The notes beneath the pieces are model-generated. The model did no database searches, was not told where the DNA came from, and saw only the letters and a list, made by a program, of their open reading frames with translations. From Silene latifolia (taxonomy: Eukaryota > Streptophyta > Magnoliopsida > Caryophyllales > Caryophyllaceae): a stretch of 64,000 bases of DNA. The position numbers were made by a program, and so were the translations under genes. Positions 1-9,475 of this stretch are shown here, in pieces. The stretch spans positions 86,767,637-86,831,636 of the forward strand of contig NC_133534.1 of assembly GCF_048544455.1 (NCBI RefSeq). Direction: 5' to 3'. Within the stretch, counting starts at the first letter, position 1. Each line of letters opens with the position of its first letter.

Positions 1-38
1 AAATGCCTTGTACGCGAGGGCTGAGCTTATGACTACGG

Positions 39-1130
39 ATGACATCGTTAAGATGTTGGAACACCAAGACGCTCATCGAGACCCCGAAGAGAGTGAATGA
101 GGACAAGGATAAGAGTAAGGAGAAGGAGGTTGACCATGCTAAAGTCAGCCTCTATATCGCGAGGTTTAACCCGAAGGAGTACAAGGGAGTTGAGGAGCCT
201 AACCACCTTGATAGTTGGCTGAGGGAGATGGAGAACATTCTGGACTTAGTTCGCTGTCCTGATGAGATGAGAGTGGATCGGCTGCATTCTATCCGAGGGA
301 GGCACTGGCAAATGGTGGGATTCGGTGAAAGTGAGTGCCAAGGAGATATATACCAACCAGGGGTTACCTGCTATACCTTGGGAGGAGTTTCGTAGGGTGT
401 GAGGAAGGAGTTCGTACCAGAACATGTGAGGAGTAAGTTGAGAGAGGAGTTTGACAAGTTTAAGATGACGGTGAGATGTCCGTGGTGAGTACTACAGACA
501 GTTCAATGAGAAATCCAGATATGCTGAGGACATGGGTTTGAGTGAGGAGAATCTGGCTTTGAGGTTTGAGAGAGGGCTAACCACGAAGATTATGGATAAG
601 TTACCCGTGGGAGTCCTTGCGATGTGAAGGAAGCATATGAGAGGGTGGGAGAGCCGAGAGGCTAGTGGAGATGGCTCGGGGAGAGGTCCGGTGGTGAGAA
701 GAGGAAGTCGAGAGTGAGGGTGGTGGCCAATCTAATTTCAAGAAAGGCAACCACAATCAATCTAAGGGATTTTCTTCTCAGTTCGGGTTTAGTCTTTGGA
801 ACTTCCTTTGGGCGAGGTCGTGGGAGTGTGAGCAACAATGGGGGAGTGACCTGCTTTGGTTGTGGTGGCGTAGGCCACAAGAGACATGAGTGCACGAGCG
901 CACCGGGATCGTTTCAGAGACCTGCACAGAGCTTTGCGAGCAACAGACCAGCTGGATCATGGCCAAACCGAGGAGGTCAGAGCTATCAGAGTGGAGGCAA
1001 CCGCAACGGCGGTAATTCTTATCAGAAGACACCGATGAACAACAACAACAATCAAGGGTCGGGTGCTAAGCCGATCGCATCGCCTAATCTTGTCCAGGGA
1101 GGTGGGCGAAGACCGATGGCAAGTTGTTCA
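39..1130 (+). pseudogene. gag of chromovirus, frameshifted, 5'-truncated
   Basis: Retrotransposon capsid/nucleocapsid protein. The open stretch at 39-395 contains the capsid-type segment with FNPKEYKG and WLREMENIL. The frame is then lost between about 330 and 710 and recovered at 714-1133. The recovered part ends in a Gly/Asn/Gln-rich tail after a CCHC zinc knuckle (CFGCGGVGHKRHEC, about 850-895) that would bind element RNA. It has multiple frame breaks and its N-terminus is off the window. Confidence 0.85.
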
Positions 1131-1576
1131 TGATGGACCAGAAGGCAGCTGAGGAGGATGCGCACGTTATCACCGGTACATTCCTTGTTAATGGTATTCC
1201 TACATTTGTTTTGTTTGATTCGGGAGCTTCTCAATCGTTTGTGTCTTCGAGTCATGTAAAACAGTTGGGTTTGAGAGTATATGAGTCTGTTAGGGAGCAA
1301 GTTTTCATACCTTCTTGTGAGTCTGTATCGTGTGGGAGGTTGTTTAGAGATGTATCTTTGATAGTTGGGCAAGTCGATTTCCCTGTGGACTTGCTAGAGT
1401 TTCCTTTTAATGGTTTTGAGATGATAGTTGGGATGGATTGGTTAGGAAAGTATAAGGCTAAGATAGACTGTTATCAAAAGAGAGTGTCCCTAAGAGGTCC
1501 TAAGGGTGTAAGTGTGTCTTATCGTGGGTTTCTAGTCAAACCCAAAGTTAAGTTGATTGCAAATTTGTCACTTTGA
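1124..1576 (+). pseudogene. retropepsin-like aspartic protease domain
   Basis: Polyprotein-processing protease of the chromovirus. The active-site motif is VLFDSGASQSFVS at about residues 29-41, followed by the flap and the C-terminal segment IVGMDWLGKYKAKIDC typical of plant Ty3/gypsy proteases. A stop at 1574-1576 separates it from the RT; in intact relatives this junction is open, so about 85 bases here carry at least one frame break. Confidence 0.88.
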
Positions 1577-1661
1577 AGTCGTATCTCGAGGAAGGGATGT
1601 CCTCGATTTTGTGCCACGTGAGAGATGACCGGATAGAGAGCCCGGCGCTGAGGAGATACCA

Positions 1662-3225
1662 GTGGTGGGAGAGTTTGCAGATGTTTTTCCAGAGGAGATT
1701 CCGGGGTTGCCACCGAAGAGGGAGATAGATTTCACAGTTGAGTTGAAGCCAGGGACGGGGCCAATCTCTAAGGCACCGTACCGTATGGGTCCTAAGGAGA
1801 TGGAGGAGCTTAGGAAGCAGTTGGATGATTTGGTAGAGAAGGGATACATTAGACCAAGTGTATCGCCTTGGGGAGCACCAGTTCTTTTCGTGAAGAAGAA
1901 GGATGGAACGTTGAGGTTATGCATAGATTACGGAGTCGAACCGAGTGACGATAAAGAACAAGTATCCTTTGCCAAGGATAGATGACCTGTTTGATCAGTT
2001 GAGTGGTGCAACGGTCTTTTCTAAGATCGATTTGAGGTCGGGGTACCATCAGGTGAAGATTAGAGATGTGGACATACCGAAGACAGCTTTCACGTCGAGG
2101 TATGGCCATTATGAGTATGTGGTGATGCCATTTGGGTTGTCTAATGCGCCGGCAGTGTTTATGGATTTGATGAATAGGATCTTCAGACAGTTCTTGGATC
2201 AGTTCGTAGTGGTGTTTATCGATGATATCTTAGTCTACTCTAAGACTAAAGAGGAGCATGAGGAGCATCTGAGGATAGTGTTGCAGACGTTGAGAGATCA
2301 TGAGTTGTATGCTAAGCTGTCTAAGTGTGAGTTTTGGTTGGAGAAAGTTGCTTTTCTGGGGCATGTAATCTCTAAAGATGGGGTAGCTGTGGATCCGGCG
2401 AAGATTGAGGCAGTGACAAAGTGGGAAGCACCGAAGAATGTTGCTGAGGTGAGGAGTTTCTTGGGTTTAGCTGGATACTACAGACGGTTCGTGAAGGATT
2501 TCTCCAAGATAGCTAGACCTATGACAGCATTAATGAGGAAAGAGAACAGGTTTCGTTGGGATGAGAGTTGTGAGAAGGCGTTCCAAACCTTAAAGGAGCG
2601 TTTGACCACAGCTCCTGTCTTGGCATTACCTGAAGGGAGCGAGAATTTCGAGGTTTATACGGATGCTTCGAAGAATGGGTTGGGATGTGTGTTGATGCAG
2701 AATGGTAAAGTGATCGCCTATGCTTCTAGGCAGTTGAAGCCTTATGAGGAGAACTACCCTACTCATGACCTGGAGTTGGGTGCAGTGGTGTTTGCTCTCA
2801 AGATTTGGAGACATTACCTTTATGGAGCAATCTTTAAGGTATTTTCTGATCACAAGAGTCTCAAGTACATCTTCACGCAGAAGGAGTTGAACATGAGACA
2901 GAGGAGGTGGATGGAGCTGATTGGTGATTACGACATGGAAATCATCTACCATGAAGGAAAGGCCAACGTTGTTGCTGATGCTTTGAGTAGAAAGAGTGTA
3001 CATTCCTTGTGTACAGCTCTATCTTTGATGAGGCTGAGAGATGAGGTAGCGAGCTTTGGGATACATATGATGCAGAAAGGGGATGCCATGGGTGATATGA
3101 CAGTACATGTGGAGTTTTATGATGACATTCGAGGTAAACAGGCTTTGGATCCTAAGATAGTGGAGTGGAGAGCTGGAGTAGAGAAAGGGACAGGTGTCCG
3201 GTTTTCCATTCATACGAGATGGTAG
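1662..3225 (+). pseudogene. reverse transcriptase and RNase H domains
   Basis: Copies element RNA into cDNA. The RT start is at 1662-1985. It then shifts frame near 1930 and continues in 1945-3225 with [12 protein letters not shown], the catalytic [12 protein letters not shown] (the YxDD-box variant FIDD) and the thumb segment. RNase H follows, with [16 protein letters not shown], the [14 protein letters not shown] segment and VVADALSRK. The break near 1930 sits in a CG-rich spot, where the usual segment after CIDY is damaged by small indels. Confidence 0.92.
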
Positions 3226-3942
3226 CTTGAGGTTTGATGGTAGGTGGTGTGTTCCTAATGATGAGGAGTTGAAAAAGACAATCATGACAGAAGCGCATTG
3301 CACACCATATTCAGTTCATCCGGGTGGAGACAAGCTTTACAAAGATTTGAAGAAAACGTTTTGGTGGCATGGGATGAAGAAAGAGACAAAGTGAGTTTGT
3401 GTCCCGTTGTTTGACATGCCAGAGAGTTAAAGGGGAACAGAGAAGACCACAAGGTAAGATTCAGTCTTTGGAGGTGCCGGAGTGGAAGTGGGAATCCATT
3501 TCCATGGATTTCATTGTGGGTTTACCTAAGAGTCAACAAGGTAACAATATGATTTGGGTGATAGTGGATCGGTTGACCAAGTCAGCTCACTTTGTTCCAA
3601 TGAAAGATACATGGACTAAGGCACAACTGGCTATGGCCTATCGAAAGAACGTGCTTAAGTTACATGGAGTCCCTAAGGACATAGTGTCCGATAGAGATGC
3701 GAGGTTTATATCAAGGTTTTGGAAGGAGTTGCAGGAATCGTTGGGAACAGCCTTTGAAGATGAGTACGACATTTCACCCCGCGACGGATGGGCAGACGGA
3801 GAGAACAATCAAGACTCTTGAGGATATGTTGCGAGCTTGTGTGATGGATTTTGGTGGTAGCCGGGAGCAGAGGTTGGACTTAATAGAGTTTTTTCTTACA
3901 ACAATGACTATCACACCAAAGTATTGGTATGGCACCGTTTGA
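3194..3942 (+). pseudogene. integrase: zinc-binding and catalytic core
   Basis: Inserts the cDNA into chromatin. The N-terminal HHCC zinc-binding segment runs from 3194 and crosses a frameshift near 3394 into 3399-3821, where the last two cysteines (CLTCQ) lie. The catalytic triad is visible: Asp in SMDFIVGLP, Asp in VSDRDARF, and Glu in ERTIKTLEDM. The last lies in a different frame (3697-3942) because of another frameshift near 3750. The core is complete in content but broken in frame. Confidence 0.9.
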
Positions 3943-4574
3943 GGCTTTGTATGGAAGGAGATGTAGGAGTCCGATCTGTTGGGACGATAGTCTTTGAGGC
4001 GGTGGTTTTAGGACCAGAGATGGTACATGAGATGGTGGAACAGATTAAGATGATCAGGGAACGGATGAGAGCTCGGGATCGACGAGAGAAGAGTTATGCA
4101 GATCTACATCGTCGGGACATAGAGTTTCAGGTTGGGGACAAGGTTCTTCTGAAAGTGTCTCCTATGCGTGGAGTCATGAGATTTGGGAAGAAAGGCAAGC
4201 TAAGTCAGAAGTTTATAGGGCCTTATGAGATCTTAGAGCGAGTTGGGGAAGTGGCTTATCGTTTAGCCTTACCGGCTGCTTTGGAGAGAGTGCATAGTGT
4301 GTTTCATGTATCGCAGCTGCGGAAGTATGTGAGTGACCCGTCACATGTGTTGGAGGCAGAGAGCTTGGAGCTGGATGAGTCTTTATCATACCTTGAGGTG
4401 CCTAAGCAGATCCTAGACCGAAAAGTTAGAAAGACCAGGAGTGGTGAGACAGTGTTGCTTAAGATCCTTTGGTCTAACCACGAGACTGAGGAAGCTACAT
4501 GGGAGGCGGAGGATATCATGAAAGAGCGTTACCCTTTCCTTTTTGATCAGGTATGTATGGTTACGAGGACGTAA
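3924..4574 (+). pseudogene. integrase C-terminus with GPY/F module and chromodomain
   Basis: The open frame holds the end of the integrase with KLSQKFIGPYEIL (GPY/F module) and a VHSVFHVSQLRKY segment. It ends in a chromodomain-like segment, including ILDRKVRKTRSGE and LLKILWSNH followed by EEATWEAE. In chromoviruses this domain binds modified histones and steers insertion to heterochromatin. The stop at 4572-4574 ends the polyprotein about 220 bases before the 3' LTR. Confidence 0.9.
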
Positions 4575-4780
4575 CCTTGTTTCTTTTAGGGGGGTAGGAG
4601 ATGATCGCGAGAGTTTTTAAGAGTTTTACACCCCTTTTATATATGTTGTGTCGGTATGTTCGTCGGGATAAGTTGGGTTAGTAGCATGTTTTACGTTGTG
4701 TTTATGTTGACCTTCGAGTCGGGAGGCTTATGGGAGTACCTTTGTTTGGTAGTGGTTTGAACTTCGGGGACGAAGTTCCT

Positions 4781-4796
4781 TTTAAGGAGGGAAGAC
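4781..4796 (+). promoter_or_regulatory. polypurine tract of the chromovirus
   Basis: Purine-rich run TTTAAGGAGGGAAGAC directly before the LTR start TGTAATAC. It primes plus-strand cDNA synthesis. The same context, a conserved cgaagttcc block followed by an AAGG-rich run, appears on the minus strand at the coding-free LTR elements further right. Confidence 0.85.
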
Positions 4797-4827
4797 TGTA
4801 ATACTCCGTATTTATGGTCTTGGGGGT

Positions 4828-4953
4828 ACTCTATCGAGTAGCCCTTACTCTGTCGAGTAAGGGTATGTTGCAGAATAAAATAGTTTCTGACCTGTTGGGC
4901 ACTCGATCGAGTAGCTGGGGCACTCGATCGAGTAGGGGGGTACTCGATCGAGT
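4828..4953 (+). repeat. Palindrome cluster ACTCGATCGAGT in LTR
   Basis: Three exact copies of the 12-base palindrome ACTCGATCGAGT at 4901-4912, 4922-4933 and 4942-4953, plus two one-base variants at 4828-4839 (ACTCTATCGAGT) and 4847-4858 (ACTCTGTCGAGT). They lie 30-160 bases inside the LTR start, in presumed U3. Confidence 0.9.
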
Positions 4954-5428
4954 GTCCGGTTTATCGGGGGTTTTTCTCGGGTTTTGTTAATTACGCGATT
5001 AAGGTATTTAAATCAATTCGTCTTTATTCTAAATCACTTTTTACAAAACCTAAAACCTGTTTAAGAGAGAAAGCAACTTGTCTTCTTCCTAATCGCGTTC
5101 TTGACAATTCCCGGAGTTCAGACGGTCGGATCGTATCGTAGTTTGTGTCGTTGGATTCCTTGCGTCGAGGGTAAGCTTTTAATATAATTTATATACTGTT
5201 TTGTTAAGATTGATGAAACCCTAATTTGTGATTTGGGGATTGTTATGAGTAGTATTTGAATAGTAGTCTTTATGTGTTATATGTTAGGAGGAGAATTCGT
5301 AGAAGAGGCGTTTTGAGACAGCTGTAGATACCGTCTGCGTGTTGTGCTTGCCAGGTAGGATTTCCTACTCAGTATTAGTCCCATAATGGGATATTGGTGA
5401 TGTGTTGTGGTTAGTTGATTGATATGAT

Positions 5429-5480
5429 GATTGTAATTGTAATTGTAATTGTGATTGTGATTGTGGTTGTGTTTGTGATG
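5429..5480 (+). repeat. ATTGTA/ATTGTG microsatellite
   Basis: Tandem hexamers ATTGTA, ATTGTG and variants inside the chromovirus LTR. Confidence 0.8.
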
Positions 5481-6201
5481 GTTCTCGAGATGCGTTCTCG
5501 GCTGAGTGGGGTCACTTGCGGGAGTGATCTCACGCCCTAGTTTCGCCCTTCGTGGAACCCGCCACGAAAGGGGATGTGCACATTAATGGACAGGGTTATC
5601 GCTCGTACGATGAGCGGGGCTTAGGTGGGAACGGTGCGGTCCCCCAGCTGGCGGGTGGGTCCGGTGGACGGTCAAGTATTGAGATGATGGGAGTTGGTGG
5701 TGTTGTGTGTGTGTGTGAGTTCAAATTGTCTGTTTGTCTTATTGTTGTTATCTATATTGATTGTGTGATTAGTACTGACCCCGGTGTTGTTTTGTAAAAC
5801 CTGCGGTGATCCATTCGGGGATGGTGAGCAGATATTGAGCAGGTATAGAGATGATACGGGGATAGCTGGGATGGCCACGACATGACGATAGAGTCTTCCA
5901 TTTGTAGTTTAGCTTTTATTTCTGTTTCAGTTGAGAATAGACAGTTTGGGAATAATGTATTGTACTTTCAGTTTGGTTTCAAGGATTGTACTTATTCATT
6001 AAATTACTTATAATAAATGTTGTTTCTGTTTTGTCTATTTGATTATCATACCTCGGGCAACCGAGATGGTGATGTCTTCATACCTGAGTGGTCCTGGTAA
6101 GGCACTCGGAGTATGGGGGTGTTACAAAAGGTCGGTGTTGTCTGTATGTTTTATCTCCATAATCTTGCATTTGAAATGTTTGACGACTTTGTTCATATAG
6201 C

Positions 6202-6662
6202 TAGAGCTGGCAAAAGCTGACCCGACCCGACCTGCCTGAAACCCGACCCGATACAACCCGAAAATTGGTTGAACCGAAACCGACCCGACCCGATAACCGA
6301 TATCGGCCTTATTTTCTCCAACACGAACCCGTCCTGAACCGACCCGACTCGACCCCTGACCCGATATTTTCTCAACTCGATAGATGACCCGTTAATGAAC
6401 TAGCTTAATAATGGTTTAAATAACACCAAATTGACATTCATCTTAATTATTTTCACTTAATACTACAATTAATACACCCACCCATTATTTAAACATGAAA
6501 TCACCATCTAAAACTAAATATATAAGATAAAATATATGCTGATAACCTGACCCGACACTGACCCGACCCGACTTGCCACCCGTTAATGACCCGACCCGAA
6601 GATGACCCGACCAGCTTTGACCTGACCCGTAACCGACCCGAGTGACCCGATTGCCACCTCTA
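6202..6662. mobile_element. Non-autonomous hAT-type element rich in ACCCG repeats
   Basis: The ends are inverted repeats: TAGAGCTGGCAA at the left and, read from the other strand, TAGAGGTGGCAA at the right (11 of 12 match). The element is flanked by exact 8-bp direct duplications CATATAGC (6194-6201 and 6663-6670). An 8-bp duplication and TAGxGxTGGCAA ends are hallmarks of hAT transposons. Both halves are full of CCGACCCGA units, with an AT-rich centre (about 6400-6540). No transposase is present, so at 461 bp it is a miniature element. Confidence 0.88.
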
Positions 6663-6670
6663 CATATAGC

Positions 6671-7116
6671 CTCAACACCAAATTAATTTGTTAATATGAC
6701 TCCTTATAAACTACACAATAAATTAACATGGTAGTATACACAGATTTAATAGTTTGAGGTGAATTTAGAATATGCAACTTTATAATTGTAAGACGTGTAC
6801 AAAATTTGCTTCCAACATATTCCAGGCATCAAAAGATTAAAATAAATTTGATGTCATGCTCAATCTAGATGGAGAAATCTCCTTCAATAATAATTAAGGC
6901 AAGTTAATGAAATGTTCATCCCAAATTTGCTAATTTTATTTGCATAAAAATCAATACTTGATAAATAAATGAGAATCTTACCTATGACAATATTCAATTT
7001 TGATGTTAATACACAACTTAACATTAAAATGACCAATTTTACGCATAAAAATAAATAGCACCACATTTAATTAGAATATTTTTAAATACCGTGTAACGCA
7101 CGGGTATAAAATCTAA
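6671..7116 (+). mobile_element. 3' part of a Helitron
   Basis: AT-rich, non-coding. It ends with the imperfect hairpin CCGTG-TAACG-CACGG (7089-7103), a short spacer, and CTAA at 7113-7116 followed by host T. A hairpin shortly before CTRR|T is the Helitron 3' terminus. The 5' terminus is not seen and may lie left of the hAT element or of the chromovirus. Confidence 0.55.
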
Positions 7117-7421
7117 TATACAATACTTAAGGATTTTAATTTAGCAAAGGCAAAAACTTTCAGCGACCATATTAGTATGGATCTGCCACTCTATACATAC
7201 CTACTCTTGAAAAACCGTGAAAAAACGTTAGGAAGTACTCCGTAGGAGATAATGCGTATTGCGTAACATGTTAAAAGGCGTTTGACAAGTCTAAAGACGA
7301 CGGCCAATACCTCCCATCGGCCCCCATGACTCGATCAAGTCTAATATTTATTTTTGGTAGGCTTGACTCATCTAGTCAATACCCCTTTATATGTCCCTCG
7401 CTCCCTCCTTCGTATAGTCCT
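7117..7421 (+). promoter_or_regulatory. Upstream region of the J20-like gene
   Basis: No gene. It contains a GGCCAAT (CAAT-type) box near 7302 and ends at the TATA box. The stretch is less AT-rich than the flanks. I infer promoter function from position only. Confidence 0.45.
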
Positions 7422-7430
7422 CTATATATA
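7422..7430 (+). promoter_or_regulatory. TATA box of the J20-like gene
   Basis: CTATATATA about 280 bases upstream of the ATG. Without the LINE-like insert in the leader the distance would be about 100 bases, normal for a plant 5' UTR. Confidence 0.6.
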
Positions 7431-7467
7431 ACACAATCACACAATTATAGTAACAAAACAATCATAC

Positions 7468-7650
7468 CATCCACCGTTCAAGAAAATTCGCCTAGTCTCT
7501 TCGATTAGAACTACTTGTACTTTTTCTTCGGTTATTTGGAGGTCAAGTAGCTTTGGGGCTGCTTATGCCCCTTCGTTTGTACTTTGAAGTAACCTATGTA
7601 CTTTCTACTAGTTTTAATTTATAAAGTTTATCGTTGTCAAAAAAAAAAAA
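7468..7650 (+). mobile_element. 5'-truncated LINE-like insert in the J20-like leader
   Basis: A roughly 180-bp insert ends in TTGTC followed by a run of A. It is flanked by a direct repeat containing CAATCATAC (7459-7467 and 7652-7660, plus A's that cannot be assigned). A poly-A tail with a variable-length target duplication is the signature of target-primed retrotransposition. The sequence before the tail resembles 3' ends of plant L1-type LINEs, but no coding part is left. Confidence 0.6.
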
Positions 7651-7704
7651 ACAATCATACACCACCACACTAGCAAAGTAGCAAACCACCATAATTCGAA
7701 GAAA

Positions 7705-8146
7705 ATGCATTGCAACAGAATTCCCTGTCACCACACCCCCACAACATTCCCTTTCCCGCCGAATCGAGTCTCATCACCACCCTCTTCACCATTCCGAATC
7801 TCCTTCCCAACCCAGACCGGGGTTACACTCAAGACCCGAGCCACGGTCAGAGAAAGTTACACCAGTATCCACCACGGGTCACAAACAAGCTTATATGACC
7901 TCCTAGACATTTCAGAGACTGGCAGCCTGCCCGAGATCAAACAAGCTTATAAACAACTTGCAAGGAGATACCACCCTGACGTCTCACCAGCTGACCGGGT
8001 AAAGGAATATACAGAACGCTTTATTCGGGTAAACGAAGCTTATGAGACCTTATCAGATCCAACAAAACGTGCTGTTTATGATCTTCATTTGTTTTCTACT
8101 CTGCATCATCATATGTCCTTCACTACCAAAAACATTGTCTACCCTT

Positions 8147-8217
<71 letters not shown>

Positions 8218-8352
8218 CAGGCAACAGAAGAGAAAAGTGTATGGACAAGCAAGTGGCAGAGCCAGGTATCATCTGAACTGAACAAGAGAAGTATGAACAA
8301 AAGTGCAAGACCAAACACCTCATCCGGAGCTCGAATGCGCCGTCAAAGATGA
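7705..8352 (+). CDS. J20: Plastid J-domain co-chaperone, J20-like (215 aa)
   Basis: Single-exon gene for a short J-protein matching the Arabidopsis J20 (chaperone protein dnaJ 20, chloroplastic) type. Residues 1-55 are rich in Ser, Pro, Thr and Arg with no acidic residue before about 50, like a chloroplast transit peptide. The J domain covers about 62-126: SLYDLLDISETGSLPEIKQA, then the HPD motif at residues 90-92 that activates Hsp70 ATPase, then FIRVNEAYETLSDPTKRAVYD. The C-terminus has a basic tail with W-x3-W and an ending ARMRRQR, as in J20. The family role is to hand damaged deoxyxylulose-phosphate synthase to plastid Hsp70. A 23-residue Asn run (149-171) lies in the normally variable linker. 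The ATG at 7705 is the first in frame and is preceded by gaagaaa. The gene looks intact. Confidence 0.88.
8149..8217 (+). repeat. (AAT)23 microsatellite inside the coding exon
   Basis: Twenty-three uninterrupted AAT triplets, in frame, encode polyasparagine between the J domain and the conserved tail. Triplet length keeps the frame open, so copy-number change would alter only linker length. Confidence 0.97.
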
Positions 8353-8564
8353 CTCTTTTAGTCACCATTTCAATTACTAACATTTTCACTTTTATAAATT
8401 TTGCTCTTATGGCTCATACCAATTTTATTGTATTCATTTTATTTTTGTAATTAGTGTGTATTGCCATGCTATACTTTTAAATTAATGATAGATGGTAGAT
8501 ATAGGAGATTTTATTATGGAATACTCTATTTTGTTATAGAATTACAATTCATATTTATACTCAG

Positions 8565-8682
8565 CCGTATTCTTTTGAACTTAATTTCAGCTTAATTAAG
8601 TTCACTTAAGTTTATCTCTTTATAAATAAACTCTTATTTCTGTTCAGTTTAATTCAGCTCTTTTTAGTCGAAAAGAACGGAG
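8565..8682. mobile_element. Possible MITE-like inverted repeat
   Basis: CCGTATTCTTTTGAACT at the left resembles the reverse complement of AGTCGAAAAGAACGG at the right, about 118 bp apart around an AT-rich centre. The ends are imperfect and no clear target duplication is seen. Confidence 0.35.
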
Positions 8683-9026
8683 TTTAAGTTATACAAATGG
8701 TATTTACAAACAAACAGGCGTACTACACTACTACCCCCAATTAGAACAACAGATTGTTGCAACCTCTTTATGAAAACTAGAGGCGATCAAATGCGGGATT
8801 TGGCGAGGCACATGCAGGACACCCCTTTGATATTTGGCCCACCGACAAGCCGGTTAATGTATGGGATGGGATATAACGAGTTCAGGCTTGGTCATTTTTT
8901 GAATGTCAGATTCATACTCATTAGTTTTACGGGCCGAACCAGCAGGATTCAATGGAGGGGTTGACACATAAACAACTTTAATTAAAACCCGTCTTATCTC
9001 TACTAAAACTATGTCCATGCCACATA
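8683..9026. other. Intergenic, no gene seen
   Basis: Host sequence between the J20-like gene and the Helitron 5' end. It carries only a 64-codon open frame with no recognisable similarity. Confidence 0.5.
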
Positions 9027-9259
9027 TCATTATATATATAAAAGAATCTTGTAACTTTGCTGATGTGGCGCAACCAAATTTCAGAAAACTACTCTAGAAG
9101 CCCTCTCCTTCACTCTCACAATCTCAATCTTTCTCAGCCAATCACACTGCCATGTCAGCCGTGTCAAGAAGCAATTTTTATTCATAATTTCAGTAATTAC
9201 AATGCACAATTTCCATTAAAAAACGAGTAATTGAAGTGCACTTAAAAAACCGTGTGAAA

Positions 9260-9475
9260 AAAACCACTAATCACAATTCACATATTAAACCGTGTTCAAT
9301 TATTGCATTTTCAACCCAATTTTCCATAAAAAAACCACTAATCACAATTCACATATTAAACTGTGTTCAATTATTGCATTTTCAACCCAATTTTCCATAA
9401 AAAAACCACTAATCACAATTCACATATTAAACCGTGTGAAAATTTGGTATTTTCAGCCCAATTTTCCATAAAAAA
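9260..9475 (+). repeat. 71-bp tandem repeat near the Helitron 5' end
   Basis: About three copies of a 71-bp unit (starts near 9262, 9333 and 9404) containing ACCACTAATCACAATTCACA and TTTTCAACCCAATTTTCC. The rest of 9030-9900 is AT-rich with no gene. Confidence 0.85.

Larger units (their letters stand above)
1..6126 (+). mobile_element. Ty3/gypsy chromovirus (Tekay/Del-like), 5' end outside window
   Basis: Domains follow the Ty3/gypsy order on one strand: gag with a zinc knuckle, aspartic protease, reverse transcriptase, RNase H, integrase with a GPY/F module, then a C-terminal chromodomain, a polypurine tract and a 3' LTR. Integrase after RT/RNase H is diagnostic of Ty3/gypsy, and the terminal chromodomain places it with plant chromoviruses; the domain sequences resemble the Tekay/Del lineage. 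The 5' LTR and gag start lie left of the window, so target duplication and LTR divergence cannot be read. The coding region is spread over all frames with several frameshifts, so this copy is not autonomous as sequenced. Confidence 0.93.
4797..6126 (+). repeat. 3' LTR of the chromovirus (1330 bp)
   Basis: Starts TGTAATACTCCG after the polypurine tract and ends GGGGTGTTACA, giving TGTAA/TTACA inverted ends. It holds palindromes near the start, a TATA-like stretch near 5004, an ATTGTA-type microsatellite (5429-5480), a block at 5788-5830 shared with the LTR at 9979-11317, and a GNRA-loop hairpin at 6052-6065. Confidence 0.9.

Noticed and set aside
4828..4953. CRISPR-like regularly spaced repeats (ACTCGATCGAGT)
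   Set aside because: The spacing is short and the context is a plant LTR. No cas genes; the repeats are palindromes in U3.
6202..6662. Satellite or telomere-like ACCCG repeat
   Set aside because: Bounded by inverted ends and an exact 8-bp duplication, so a transposon explains it better.
8123..8389. Minus-strand ORF with a long Tyr run
   Set aside because: Shadow of the (AAT)23 repeat on the other strand of the J20-like exon.
8770..8964. 64-codon ORF beginning MKTRGDQMRDLARHMQ
   Set aside because: Short, no recognisable family, no promoter or splice support.
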